Source: Desulfobulbaceae bacterium (GTDB lineage Bacteria > Desulfobacterota > Desulfobulbia > Desulfobulbales > SURF-16). Taken from it: a stretch of DNA of 47,063 nucleotides. Below, one piece after another: positions 6,977-15,105 of this stretch. Every line of letters starts with the position of its first letter. Positions within the stretch are counted from its first letter, which is position 1. The translations under genes were made by a program, and so were the position numbers. Below the pieces are notes generated by a model. It had not been told where the DNA came from. It made no database searches and saw only the letters and a program-made list of their open reading frames with translations. The stretch lies in contig PKTX01000041.1 in assembly GCA_002868945.1 (NCBI GenBank), forward strand, positions 18,344 to 65,406, given 5' to 3'.

Positions 6977-9667
6977 ATGAAGAGGCTCCTGCTGTGCATA
7001 TCCCTGCTTGTCCTGCTGCCGCTCTTGCCGGTTGCCCGGGCCGGGGCGGCAGATGGTGATGGCCCTGAACCTCTCTGCCCACCGGCCGACAAATACCGCC
7101 TGCAGCGCACCTTTTATATGACCAGCCTCAAGGAGGTGGTGCGCGCCCCCGCCAACCGGGCCGAGGTCAGGGCCTCTTTTGAGGCGCTTGCCTCGCCGGT
7201 AAAGGGGCGGCGTCAGGCAGCCGTTGTCGGCCTGGCCCTGGCCGGCAACCTGGAGCTCTTTGATCGTCTGCTGCAAGAGGCGGATGTCGACGGCCTGGCC
7301 CTCTATGCCGAGCACTATCTCAATGCCGACGGCACTCTCTGTGTTGATTCCCGTATCGAAGAAGCCCTGGTCGACCAGCTGGCGGCTGACCGTTTCAGGC
7401 CGGCCGTGCTCGCCTTTTTCAAGAAAAATCTCTACAGCAGCCGGGCTTTCTTTGCCGCCCTGGCACAACGCTTTCATGACCGGCAGAATCTTGAAGAGGC
7501 GGGGCCGCTGGTCCGGGCCCTCTGCGCCACCCGCCTCGGCGGCCTGGAGGAGGAGCTTCTGGCCATTGCCGGGGCTGCCATGCCCCATGACAGCCCGGCC
7601 CGCAAGCGCTTGATGCCGGCGGTGCACCGGAGTCTTATTACCTATTTCGGGACGCAGCGTCTGCCGGTCTTCTCCTACTTCCGGGAGCTGCTGGCTGTGG
7701 AGCCGCGTCACGAGCAGGTCGTCTATTTTCAGCAGAGTTATGCCCGCAACCGTTTCGCCATCTATGAGGCCTTGGCGCGTCAGGGCTCTGCCGACAGCTT
7801 CGCCCTCTTTGTCGAGCAGCTCCAGGAGCTGGGACAGCAGGCCTGGGGGCCCTTTTTCAGTAACGAGCTGACCCACCTCCTTGACAATCTCAAGGCCCAC
7901 CCTCTCTTTGCCGACAAAGGACCGGCGCTGGTTCCTTTGCTGGCCCGCATCCTGGCCACCCCCTCCCTGCCCCATCAACCCGGCTACCAGGCGCCCTGGG
8001 AACAGGCCGGTGCCGCCGCTCTCTATGATGAAAAGGTCCGGCTGGCCGTCTACGATCTGCTGGCCGCCATTGATAAGCAGAGCGGTGCCGACCTGCTGGT
8101 GGACGAGCTCGGCGGCCTGGTGGAGCGGCCCGAGGATGAGTGGCGTCACGGGCTGATCCGGGGTGTGCTTGCCGCTCTGGCCGACCATTCATCGCTAAGC
8201 GAGGCTGTCGTGACGCGGCTGGTGGAGCTGGACCGTGCCTCTCCTGGCCAGCTGCCCGTTCTCGGGCTGGCTGAGGTGATGGTCGGCCATCCCGCGCCGG
8301 TTGGTTTTCGTTTTCTGCTGGATCGTTTTGGCGCTGCCCTGCGGCAGGGCGGCGCCCTGGGCGAAGCAGCGGCGGACAGCATGTCTCTTGCCGCCCGGCT
8401 CTTTGAGGTTCTGCGTGCTTTCCCGGCGCCGCGCTACCTTGTGCGGCTGCGGCAGGGGCTGGCTGATCTCTATGTGGAAGGTGTCTTGCCGCCGGAGGGG
8501 CATGAACGGCTGGTTTCCGAGATTTGTCGGCAACTGGGTGAGGAGCCCGGCACCTGCCGGGAGCAGATCAGGGTCGCTGCCGAGGCCCGGGAGAGACACC
8601 GGCAGCAGGAATTGACGGCGGCTCAGCAGCGTTGGCGCCGTGAGATGGCCGAGGAGTATGGCCGCCGCAGTTCGGCGGCTGGTATTGCCGGCAATATCGC
8701 CGCCCTGGCCAAGCAGGATGAGGCGTCCGGCCGCGCCTTTTATTGGCTGGTGCGGGTTGGTGAGCCGGTCTTGCCACAGGTGCATGCCGCCCTGCTCGAT
8801 GTTGACCAGGAAAGGGGAGTCAAGGCCCGGCTCCTGCAGGTGCTGGCCGAAATCGGCGCGGTTGCCTCGGCTGAGATTATTGTGGAAGCGGTCCAGCAGG
8901 CAGGGGCGGATCAAGCCCTTGTGGCCAAGGCCTTGTTGGCCTTGGCCAAGATCCCCGCCACCGTGGCCGGCCGTGATTTTGTCGAGGCGTGTCTTGCTTC
9001 AGAGACCGGTGATCTCCTGGAAAAGATGGCGGCCCTGGCCTATTTTGCCGACCACCAGGACCGCCGCGGCCTGGCCTGGAGCAGAAAATTCGCCGCGTCG
9101 GCCGCTGATCCCCGCTTGCGGGCTGCCGCCCTCTACCTGGGGGCGAGACTGGCCGACAGTCAGGTCAGGGAGCAGATTGTCGCCATGCTGAAGAGCCACC
9201 GGCAACCGGCCATCCAGGATGTTTTGTGGTTGGCCCTGGCCGAGCTTGCCGGGCCCGAGGATTTTGCGGCCCTTGTCGAACGTTTGGCGTCGCGGCGCAC
9301 CCAGGTTCTGCGCCAGGCCGAGCAGTATGTCCGTTTCCGGCACAGCAGTGGTCCTCTCAAGGTGGAGCTTGCCGAGAAACTGCTGAGGGCCGATACACCC
9401 TTTTATTCGGAGAGAGCCACCCTCTTTCTGCTGGAGGAGGGGCATTCGGACGTGCTGACCGGCTATCTGCAGCGCTATGGGCAGTATGAAATGGCCCTTG
9501 AAATGGTGCTTTACCGCTCGGCCGTGGCCCAGAGGATCTACGTTGAGGCGCGGCGGCTCGGCTATCGTATCGAGGAGGATGAAACAGGCCGGGTCCGTTT
9601 TGGCCCGGCTTCGCACAGGGGAGAATCTACCCGCAGATGGAGAGGAGGATATGAAGAGCTATCATAA
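6977..9667 (+). CDS. Large exported HEAT-like repeat protein
   Basis: An 896-residue protein. Residues 1-24 form a clear signal peptide ([19 protein letters not shown], then ARAGAA with a likely AxA cleavage), so the mature protein is probably periplasmic. The rest is almost all alpha-helix, rich in Ala, Leu, Glu and Arg, with repeated helix pairs such as [20 protein letters not shown] and [19 protein letters not shown] that look like HEAT or armadillo-type repeats, clearest between about 590 and 780. No catalytic motif is visible. Residues about 540-570 ([19 protein letters not shown]) are a charged helix, perhaps coiled coil. It starts 29 bases after hisHF and its last 17 bases overlap yjbQ, so it lies in the same transcription unit, although nothing links its role to histidine. 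Scaffolding in the periplasm is a guess. Confidence 0.7.
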   Translation: MKRLLLCISLLVLLPLLPVARAGAADGDGPEPLCPPADKYRLQRTFYMTSLKEVVRAPANRAEVRASFEALASPVKGRRQAAVVGLALAGNLELFDRLLQEADVDGLALYAEHYLNADGTLCVDSRIEEALVDQLAADRFRPAVLAFFKKNLYSSRAFFAALAQRFHDRQNLEEAGPLVRALCATRLGGLEEELLAIAGAAMPHDSPARKRLMPAVHRSLITYFGTQRLPVFSYFRELLAVEPRHEQVVYFQQSYARNRFAIYEALARQGSADSFALFVEQLQELGQQAWGPFFSNELTHLLDNLKAHPLFADKGPALVPLLARILATPSLPHQPGYQAPWEQAGAAALYDEKVRLAVYDLLAAIDKQSGADLLVDELGGLVERPEDEWRHGLIRGVLAALADHSSLSEAVVTRLVELDRASPGQLPVLGLAEVMVGHPAPVGFRFLLDRFGAALRQGGALGEAAADSMSLAARLFEVLRAFPAPRYLVRLRQGLADLYVEGVLPPEGHERLVSEICRQLGEEPGTCREQIRVAAEARERHRQQELTAAQQRWRREMAEEYGRRSSAAGIAGNIAALAKQDEASGRAFYWLVRVGEPVLPQVHAALLDVDQERGVKARLLQVLAEIGAVASAEIIVEAVQQAGADQALVAKALLALAKIPATVAGRDFVEACLASETGDLLEKMAALAYFADHQDRRGLAWSRKFAASAADPRLRAAALYLGARLADSQVREQIVAMLKSHRQPAIQDVLWLALAELAGPEDFAALVERLASRRTQVLRQAEQYVRFRHSSGPLKVELAEKLLRADTPFYSERATLFLLEEGHSDVLTGYLQRYGQYEMALEMVLYRSAVAQRIYVEARRLGYRIEEDETGRVRFGPASHRGESTRRWRGGYEELS

Positions 9668-10067
9668 GGAACTTTGGTTTGAGATCCCCAGCCGCAGAGG
9701 CTTTGTCAATATCACCCCGGAGGTGGAGGCGGCCCTGGCGGAAAGCGGCATACAGGAGGGCTTGTTGCTTTGCAACGCCATGCATATCACGGCATCGGTC
9801 TTTATCAATGATGACGAGGCGGGGCTGCATCATGATTATGAGGTGTGGCTGGAGAAGCTGGCCCCCCATGCCCCCACCAGCCGCTATCGCCATAACGGTT
9901 ACGAAGATAATGCCGATGCCCATTTGAAACGGCAGGTCATGGGCCGCGAGGTGGTGGTGGCGGTTACAAACGGCAAACTTCACTTCGGAACCTGGGAACA
10001 GATATTCTATGGCGAGTTTGACGGACGACGCAGGAAGAGGGTGTTGGTGAAGATTATCGGCGACTAG
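9651..10067 (+). CDS. YjbQ family protein (UPF0047)
   Basis: A 138-residue single-domain protein of the YjbQ/UPF0047 family, a compact trimeric beta-rich fold. Typical motifs are present: [38 protein letters not shown] (20-residue core with conserved His), [18 protein letters not shown] and the closing [20 protein letters not shown]. coli YjbQ has weak thiamin-phosphate-synthase activity that can rescue thiE mutants, but the natural reaction is unsettled. I chose ATG at 9651 because GAGGAGG precedes it at the right distance and the protein aligns from there; longer frames upstream lie inside the HEAT-like gene. It overlaps that gene by 17 bases and is followed by a strong bidirectional terminator. 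Confidence 0.9.
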   Translation: MKSYHKELWFEIPSRRGFVNITPEVEAALAESGIQEGLLLCNAMHITASVFINDDEAGLHHDYEVWLEKLAPHAPTSRYRHNGYEDNADAHLKRQVMGREVVVAVTNGKLHFGTWEQIFYGEFDGRRRKRVLVKIIGD

Positions 10068-10093
10068 CTGTGGCATGACCAGTGGTCGGTCGC

Positions 10094-10149
10094 GAAACGG
10101 GCATAAAAAAACGCCGACCGGATGGTCGACGTTTTTTTATGCCCGTTTC
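10094..10149. terminator. Bidirectional intrinsic terminator
   Basis: A 56-base almost perfect palindrome: GAAACGGGCATAAAAAAACG pairs with its reverse complement at 10130-10149, and the inner CGACC/GGTCG closes a GGAT loop. There is one mismatched pair. The A-run and T-run on the two arms provide a U-tract in both directions, which suits the convergent yjbQ and tusA-like genes on either side. Confidence 0.85.
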
Positions 10150-10169
10150 TTTGCCTTGGGAGCGAAGAA

Positions 10170-10412
10170 TCAGCCCTTTTGGATGAAGAACCTGAAGTAA
10201 CCGTTTTCCTCTTTGTCGCCGAGAAATGCATGACCGGAACGGTCACACCAGTTGGGCAGATCGTTTTTAGAGCCGGGATCAGTACCCAAAACCTCTAGAA
10301 TCTGGCCTGAACTGAGAGAGTTGATGGCCTTCTTTGTTTTGAGTAGCGGCATAGGACAGCTTAAACCTTTTGTGTCCAGGACCTGATCGGCGGTGATAGT
10401 CTCTACATCCAT
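10170..10412 (-). CDS. TusA/SirA-like sulfurtransferase family protein
   Basis: An 80-residue protein of the TusA family. Cys19 sits in the defining Cys-Pro-x-Pro motif (DTKGLSCPMPLLKTKKAI), the site of the persulfide in TusA. The C-terminal part (TDPGSKNDLPNWCDRSGH) has the second cysteine and tryptophan typical of the redox-type TusA-like proteins widespread in sulfate reducers and other sulfur-metabolising anaerobes. The likely role is carrying sulfane sulfur for tRNA thiolation, cofactor synthesis or dissimilatory sulfur metabolism; which of these cannot be told. ATG at 10412 is preferred over TTG at 10418 because GGAGG lies six bases upstream of the ATG and only one base before the TTG. 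The gene stands alone between the palindromic terminator and a 331-base gap. Confidence 0.87.
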   Translation of the reverse strand: MDVETITADQVLDTKGLSCPMPLLKTKKAINSLSSGQILEVLGTDPGSKNDLPNWCDRSGHAFLGDKEENGYFRFFIQKG

Positions 10413-10743
10413 TCGCAACCTCCCATGTGTGTGAATTGGGTTTTAAAAATCAGTAACACTGATCATCCGGTAGATTGCACTATGCAAAATAGTGACCACC
10501 TTCCGAGGAGGCCCCCCTAATTTCCTTAGGTGCCGCGTCATTGTGCCGCACTTGTTCCTGCGGCGCAGGCGGACGTGCGTAGCATCAGTCTTGCTAACTC
10601 ACCAGAATTACGACTGATCAGAGAAGAAATCCCGTGGGGTGCGGCTGCTGAAAAAATAGATGCCCAGCAAAGGGACAGGGCGTCATGGCCGACCTGGTCG
10701 GTCGGGAAATGGGGCGGAGCCGGTCAGGATCTGGAGGGGTTGA
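10413..10743. other. Gap between two minus-strand genes with small dyads
   Basis: About 330 bases with no gene I can support. Upstream of the tusA-like gene are two short dyads: CACTAT-GCAAA-ATAGTG at 10478-10494 (perfect six-base arms) and CAGT-AAC-ACTG at 10451-10461. Either could be an operator for that gene; there is no independent support. The remainder looks like unstructured spacer. Confidence 0.35.
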
Positions 10744-12444
10744 TCAGTTTCTGGATTCCGGGGGGATCAGGGAGGACTTATCCTCTGCCACCAGCACGAC
10801 CCGACGTTGCCCCATGGGGCGGCCTTTGCCTGCGGCCATAAAACAGATGAGCCGCGGTTCCTTGCCCGGATAGGAAAAAAGGATGTTGACCGCCGCTGCT
10901 CCGAAGGAGCCGAACTCCACCTGCTTGAAGAAATGGTTGCGATCCGAATGGCTGTAGTAGGGGGGAAGGTTCTGGGGCATATCTTGGTAGAGTTCCGCCT
11001 TGTTTTTCTTGAGGTCCTGGAACGGCAGGTGGCTTGGCAGGGTCCGGCGTCCGGCATAAAGCCAGCAGAGCTGCAGGATCTCCAGAAAGGTATCTCTGTC
11101 GGCCCGTTGCCGGGCCAGCCGGGCCAGGAGGGTGCTCATCAGTTCCTGGGTTGCGGCCTGTCGGAAAAAGCCTTTTTTGTGGCAGGCGGCAGTCAACTCC
11201 ATGAAGAAAAGAAAGGCGTTTTCGCCTCGTTGTCGCAGGTAGCGAAACAGGGGTTTGAAGAAGTGGGTGTTGTAAAATTTTTCCACACACTCGCCAAACC
11301 AGTAGAAATGTTTGAGCCGCGCATGGCTGAACCAGTTATTCTGCAGGAGCTCGTAGGGCGGTTGACTGGCGGCCAGCAGGGCAAAATCGTTTTGGCGGCG
11401 AGCCAGTGGGGTGTCAGGCAGGACCTTGAGCAGGCCCATCTGCATATAGTGGCAGCCGGTGGCAAAGAGGTCATTAAAGGTCTGCTGGTACGACTCCTCC
11501 GTCTCAAAGGGCAGACCCAGGATAAGATCCACATGGAGATGGACGGTGTCCAGGGCCGCCAGCCGGCGGATGGTGGCCAGGGCCCGGTTAACCTCCATCT
11601 TACGGTTGACCGCGGCCAGGGTGGGCGCATGGCTTGATTGCAGGCCGATCTCAAACTGAAATTTGCCGGCCGGTGCCTCTGCCAGCAGGGTGAACATCTC
11701 CTCGGTGAAGAGATCCGGCGCTATCTCAAAGTGGAAGGAGGTTTCGCACTCCAGCCCCAGGAGATGGCGCCACAATTCAACGGTGCGCGCCGGCAGGGCG
11801 TTGAAGGTTCGGTCGATAAAGCGGACAATGGTCGGTTTGTGGGCCAGGATGAGGTCGAGTTCCTCTTTTACCTGGTCGAGTTCCAGGTGGCGGACACCGG
11901 TTGCCTGGGCTGACAGGCAGTAGGAACAGGAAAAGGGGCAACCCCGCGACGATTCATAGTAGATATGGCGATTGGCCAGGTGGCGGCTGAAATCCTCCTT
12001 GTCATAGGGCGATGAAAAGAGGGGGCGCTCCCGGCATTGATAGCTCTTCTGGAGGCTTTTTCTGCTGAGGTCGTCAAAAAAAGAGTGGGGCAGGCCCTCG
12101 GCCTCACCGGTGACCAGGGTCAGATTGTCGAGATCAAGCCTTGTCGCCAGGGCGGCGGCCTCCGGTCCGCCGATGATCAGGGGGGTATGGGGCTGCAGAC
12201 GGCTGAGGTCGGTGAGCAGGCGGCCGAGCAAGGCGCTGTTCCAGATATAGACGGAAAAGCAGGAGCAGTCGGCCTCCTGGTCTGTTATGCGGGCCAAGGT
12301 CTCGAAATAGTTGTCATTAATGGTGAACTGCTGAATGCTGATCTCGGCCCGGACTATCTTTGCGGCAAGGATCCGGCGTAGATAAAAAAGGCTGAGGGTG
12401 GAGTGGGTATAACGGCCGTTACAGCCGATGAGTTGTATATGCAT
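10744..12444 (-). CDS. B12-binding radical SAM protein (DUF4080-type)
   Basis: A 566-residue protein. Residues 1-150 are a cobalamin-binding-like domain (LIGCNGRYTHSTLSLFYLR at the start, then LIIGGPEAAALA near 89-100), and the radical SAM cysteines are Cys169, Cys173 and Cys176 in ESSRGCPFSCSYC. The core continues with FIDRTFNALPARTVELW, FQFEIGLQSS and HLHVDLILGLPFET. The C-terminal 200 residues (ENAFLFFMELTAACHKKGFF, then LSHLPFQ-like and FLEILQLCWLYAG) match my memory of the DUF4080 domain that accompanies this subfamily in anaerobes. The reaction is unknown; related enzymes methylate or rearrange unactivated carbons. It is transcribed alone, divergently from the mla cluster. The N-terminal Y-x-H (Tyr12, His14) is a conserved feature of these proteins. 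Confidence 0.85.
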   Translation of the reverse strand: MHIQLIGCNGRYTHSTLSLFYLRRILAAKIVRAEISIQQFTINDNYFETLARITDQEADCSCFSVYIWNSALLGRLLTDLSRLQPHTPLIIGGPEAAALATRLDLDNLTLVTGEAEGLPHSFFDDLSRKSLQKSYQCRERPLFSSPYDKEDFSRHLANRHIYYESSRGCPFSCSYCLSAQATGVRHLELDQVKEELDLILAHKPTIVRFIDRTFNALPARTVELWRHLLGLECETSFHFEIAPDLFTEEMFTLLAEAPAGKFQFEIGLQSSHAPTLAAVNRKMEVNRALATIRRLAALDTVHLHVDLILGLPFETEESYQQTFNDLFATGCHYMQMGLLKVLPDTPLARRQNDFALLAASQPPYELLQNNWFSHARLKHFYWFGECVEKFYNTHFFKPLFRYLRQRGENAFLFFMELTAACHKKGFFRQAATQELMSTLLARLARQRADRDTFLEILQLCWLYAGRRTLPSHLPFQDLKKNKAELYQDMPQNLPPYYSHSDRNHFFKQVEFGSFGAAAVNILFSYPGKEPRLICFMAAGKGRPMGQRRVVLVAEDKSSLIPPESRN

Positions 12445-12546
12445 GACAAAAGGTTCTGGCTAAGGAAAAGGATCTGTTGCCGATAACCTTTACCACATCA
12501 TGGCCGGCTGGACGATCATTGTTTGCATGGGATGTCGGTGAAAGGC

Positions 12547-12576
12547 TTGACAATTTTCTTTGCCAGTGAGTACTAT
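12547..12576 (+). promoter_or_regulatory. Candidate sigma-70 promoter for the mla cluster
   Basis: TTGACA at 12547-12552, an 18-base spacer, then TACTAT at 12571-12576, about 130 bases before the mlaE start. The -35 is perfect; the -10 matches four of six positions. It lies in the 261-base gap between divergent genes. Confidence 0.5.
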
Positions 12577-12705
12577 ATCAGGCTGCTGAATTGACGCCTC
12601 TTGTTCTAACTATTTGTAATTGTTGGATAAAGATAGTTTTGACTTATTAACTTGGCCTCCCGTGCACGTCACGGGCAAGGGCGGTTCCCCCATGTCCATA
12701 CGAGT

Positions 12706-13497
12706 ATGATTGTTCGAGCCATTGAGCGGTTGGGAGCAACCACCTCCTATCATGTCAGTGACCTTGGCCGCATGGCAGCCTTTCTGGGCTACACCATAAT
12801 CGGATGCCTTAGGACGCCTTTTCGCTTTGGCGAGCTTGTCCGTCAGATTCGTCTGATCGGGGTGAATTCCACCCCCCTTATCCTCTTTATCGGCCTTTTT
12901 ACCGGTATGGTTCTGGGGCTCCAGGGCTATTACACCCTGCGCAAGGTCGGCATGGAGGGGACCCTCGGCATGCTGGTCTCGCTGAGCCTTATTCGCGAGC
13001 TGGGGCCGGTGCTCACCGCCCTCATGGTCACCGGTCGAGCCGGTTCCGCCATGTGTGCCGAACTGGGCATCATGCGTAACTCGGAGCAGTTTGACGCCCT
13101 GGAATGCATGGCCATTGATCCTTTTCGCTACCTGATCAGCCCAAAATTCCTGGCCACCATCATTGCCATGCCCATTCTGACCATCTTCTTCGATCTGGTC
13201 GGTATCTTCGGCGGCTATCTCTCCGGTGTCGTGTTGCTCGGCGTCAATCCCGGCGCCTATATGGATGGTATTGTTGTCAAGGTCCTCAATGAGGATATCA
13301 ACCTCGGCCTTTACAAGTCATTCTCCTTTGCCCTTTTGGTGGTTTGGATCTGTACGGGCAGGGGCTACTTTGTCCAGCAGATTAAGGGCGCCGGTTTCGG
13401 CGCCGAAGGGGTGAGCCGGGTCACCACCCAGGCCGTGGTCTATACCTCGATCGCCGTGCTGCTGTGGAATTATCTTATTACCGCGGTATTCATATGA
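12706..13497 (+). CDS. mlaE: Phospholipid ABC transporter permease MlaE
   Basis: A 263-residue inner-membrane permease of the MlaE/YrbE family, with about five to six hydrophobic segments. Family motifs are clear: LFIGLFTGMVLGLQGYYTL (about 63-81), GTLGMLVSLSLIRELGPVLTALMVTGRAGSA split over two stretches (about 90-120), then IRN-like EQFDALECMAIDPFRYLISPKF. With MlaF and MlaD it moves phospholipids between the inner membrane and the periplasmic carrier MlaC to keep the outer membrane asymmetric. An open frame extends back to TTG at 12652, but the extra 18 residues (Arg- and His-rich) are not typical; ATG at 12706 gives a protein of normal length, although its ribosome site is weak. The end overlaps mlaF by four bases. 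Confidence 0.93.
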   Translation: MIVRAIERLGATTSYHVSDLGRMAAFLGYTIIGCLRTPFRFGELVRQIRLIGVNSTPLILFIGLFTGMVLGLQGYYTLRKVGMEGTLGMLVSLSLIRELGPVLTALMVTGRAGSAMCAELGIMRNSEQFDALECMAIDPFRYLISPKFLATIIAMPILTIFFDLVGIFGGYLSGVVLLGVNPGAYMDGIVVKVLNEDINLGLYKSFSFALLVVWICTGRGYFVQQIKGAGFGAEGVSRVTTQAVVYTSIAVLLWNYLITAVFI

Positions 13498-14258
13498 CAG
13501 CCGTGATTCGTTTCATAGATGTGGTGAAGAAATTCGGCCACCAGACCATCCTTGACCATGTCAATGTTGAGTTTCTCAAGGGCAAGACCACGGTTATTGC
13601 CGGCGGCAGCGGTCAGGGCAAGAGTGTATCGCTTAAGCTTATTTTGAGACTCATGGAGCCGGACAGTGGCAAGATTCTGGTGGACGGCGTTGATATAAGC
13701 CGTCTGAGCCGCAAGGACCTTGATGAGGTGCGGGCCAAGTTCGGCGTTTTGTTTCAGGGCTCGGCCCTGCTCGACTCCATGACTGTCTGGGAGAATATTG
13801 CCCTGCCCCTGCGGGAGCGCACCAGGGCGAAAAAAGATGAATTGATCAGCCGGGTGGACAAGGCCCTGGCTCAGTTTGGTTTAAGCGGCCATGGTGACAA
13901 GTTCCCGGCCCAGCTCTCCGGTGGTATGAAGAAGAGGGTGGGGTTGGCCCGGGCCACCATTCTCAATCCGGATATTGTTCTCTTTGATGAGCCGACCACC
14001 GGCCTGGATCCGCAGATTGCCATGGATATCTATCGTCTTTTTTTTAAAACCCAGCAGGAGTTCGGTTATACCTCCATCATCGTCAGCCACGATATCCCCA
14101 AGGTGTTCAATCTGGCCGACCAGGTGGTGATCCTCAACGATGGTAAGATGACGCTTTTTGAACGGCCCGAGAATATTCAGCACTCCACTGATCCGCTTAT
14201 TATGAAATTTGTCGAGCAGACCATGGGTGATGTGTACACCAGCTCCGAGGAGCTCTAG
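13494..14258 (+). CDS. mlaF: Phospholipid ABC transporter ATPase MlaF
   Basis: A 254-residue cytoplasmic ABC ATPase. Walker A is GGSGQGKS at residues 37-44 (Lys43), the signature is QLSGGMKKRVGLARA, and Walker B is DIVLFDEPTTGLDP, followed by the switch histidine in IIVSHDIPK. These match the MlaF subfamily, which has GGMKKR in the signature. The start at 13494 overlaps the mlaE stop in ATGA; a longer reading from 13464 would run through the end of mlaE and is not needed. It powers the MlaFED complex. A 395-base gap holding an inverted-repeat element separates it from mlaD, which is unusual for this normally tight operon. No mlaB (STAS subunit) gene is present in the cluster. Confidence 0.94.
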   Translation: MTAVIRFIDVVKKFGHQTILDHVNVEFLKGKTTVIAGGSGQGKSVSLKLILRLMEPDSGKILVDGVDISRLSRKDLDEVRAKFGVLFQGSALLDSMTVWENIALPLRERTRAKKDELISRVDKALAQFGLSGHGDKFPAQLSGGMKKRVGLARATILNPDIVLFDEPTTGLDPQIAMDIYRLFFKTQQEFGYTSIIVSHDIPKVFNLADQVVILNDGKMTLFERPENIQHSTDPLIMKFVEQTMGDVYTSSEEL

Positions 14259-14406
14259 GATCCTGTCGGTGTAAAAGGGGGCAAACTCTGCTCAGGCAAG
14301 GGGGAATCAGACCAAGGCCCGGGCTGTTCTGCCACAATCAGGCAAGGCAGGGCCTGGCGTGTCTGGTTGATTGCGGTACCATGGACTTCTTACGAGTCCA
14401 CCATTA

Positions 14407-14594
14407 GGCCATCTTGAATACTTGCTATTTCGGAGTCTCGCAGGCTCGCTTACCTGCCCGATTTTTTCGGCGCTACGAAAAAAAATCATCGCATATGCTC
14501 TCGATATGCTGCGATTTTTATTTTCTATGCTTCTCAAACTCGAACAGGTAAGCGAGCCTGCGAGACTCCGAAATATCTAATTATTCAAGATACC
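14407..14594. repeat. Type C palindromic element inside the mla cluster
   Basis: A 188-base inverted repeat. Left end GGCCATCTTGAATACTTGC; right end, read in reverse, GGTATCTTGAATAATTAGA. The arms also include a perfect 25-base pair at 14431-14455 and 14546-14570, beginning CGGAGTCTCGCAGGCTCGC. The whole could fold into a very long hairpin in RNA. It fills most of the 395-base mlaF-mlaD gap (14259-14653), which contains no gene. Copies occur at 31020-31120, 40472-40769 (interrupted) and, decayed, 5167-5322. Confidence 0.85.
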
Positions 14595-14653
14595 TTTAAT
14601 AAATAACGTTTAACCGGAGCCGTGGTCGGTGCCGGACAAGCAGGTGTTTGGTC

Positions 14654-15100
14654 ATGAGAAAATCGCGCTTTGATTTTATTGTTGGTCTTTTTATGCTCAT
14701 CGGTTTTGCAGCCTTTGCCTATATGACCACTCAGTTCGGTGAGTTCTCTCCCCTGGAATCTCGGCGATATTATGCGGTTTCCGCCCTTTTTAACAATGTG
14801 GCCGGTCTCAAGGTCGGCGCCAATGTCTCCATGGCCGGTGTGGTTATCGGCAAGGTGGCGGACATTGAGCTGTCCAAGGAGGATATGGCCCATGTCACCA
14901 TTTTTCTGGAGCGGGATGTCAAGGTTGCCGAGGATGCCATTGCCTCGATAAAGACCCAGGGGATTATCGGTGACAAGTTTATCAAGATCAATCAGGGCGG
15001 TTCCCCTGATTATCTCCAGGATGGCGATATTCTTTTTGAGACGGAGTCTGCCGTGGATCTGGAAGACCTGGTCAGTCAGTTTGTCTTCGGCAAGGTGTAG
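14654..15100 (+). CDS. mlaD: MCE-domain lipid-binding protein MlaD
   Basis: A 148-residue protein with one N-terminal membrane helix (about residues 7-25, FIVGLFMLIGFAAFAYM) followed by a single MCE domain. The MCE signature is seen in VSALFNNVAGLKVGANVSMAGVVIGKV split over two stretches (about 45-72) and in IKTQGIIGDKFIKI near 106-120. In the Mla system MlaD forms a hexameric ring on the MlaFE core and passes lipids to or from MlaC. The length is close to the family norm of 150-180. ATG at 14654 is preferred over TTG at 14648, which adds only two residues. It starts about 60 bases after the type C repeat, so it needs either read-through of that hairpin or its own promoter. Five bases separate it from mlaA. 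Confidence 0.93.
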   Translation: MRKSRFDFIVGLFMLIGFAAFAYMTTQFGEFSPLESRRYYAVSALFNNVAGLKVGANVSMAGVVIGKVADIELSKEDMAHVTIFLERDVKVAEDAIASIKTQGIIGDKFIKINQGGSPDYLQDGDILFETESAVDLEDLVSQFVFGKV

Positions 15101-15105
15101 CGCTC

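Noticed and set aside
6944-8188. A 414-codon open frame on the minus strand
   Set aside because: It is antisense to the exported HEAT-like protein, which has a signal peptide, a plausible start and in-frame coupling to yjbQ.
10530-10841. A 103-codon open frame in the gap after the radical SAM gene
   Set aside because: It runs antisense into the end of the radical SAM gene and has no start signal or recognisable composition.
13464-13493. Longer N-terminus for mlaF
   Set aside because: The added ten residues lie wholly inside mlaE; the ATGA overlap at 13494 gives the standard start.
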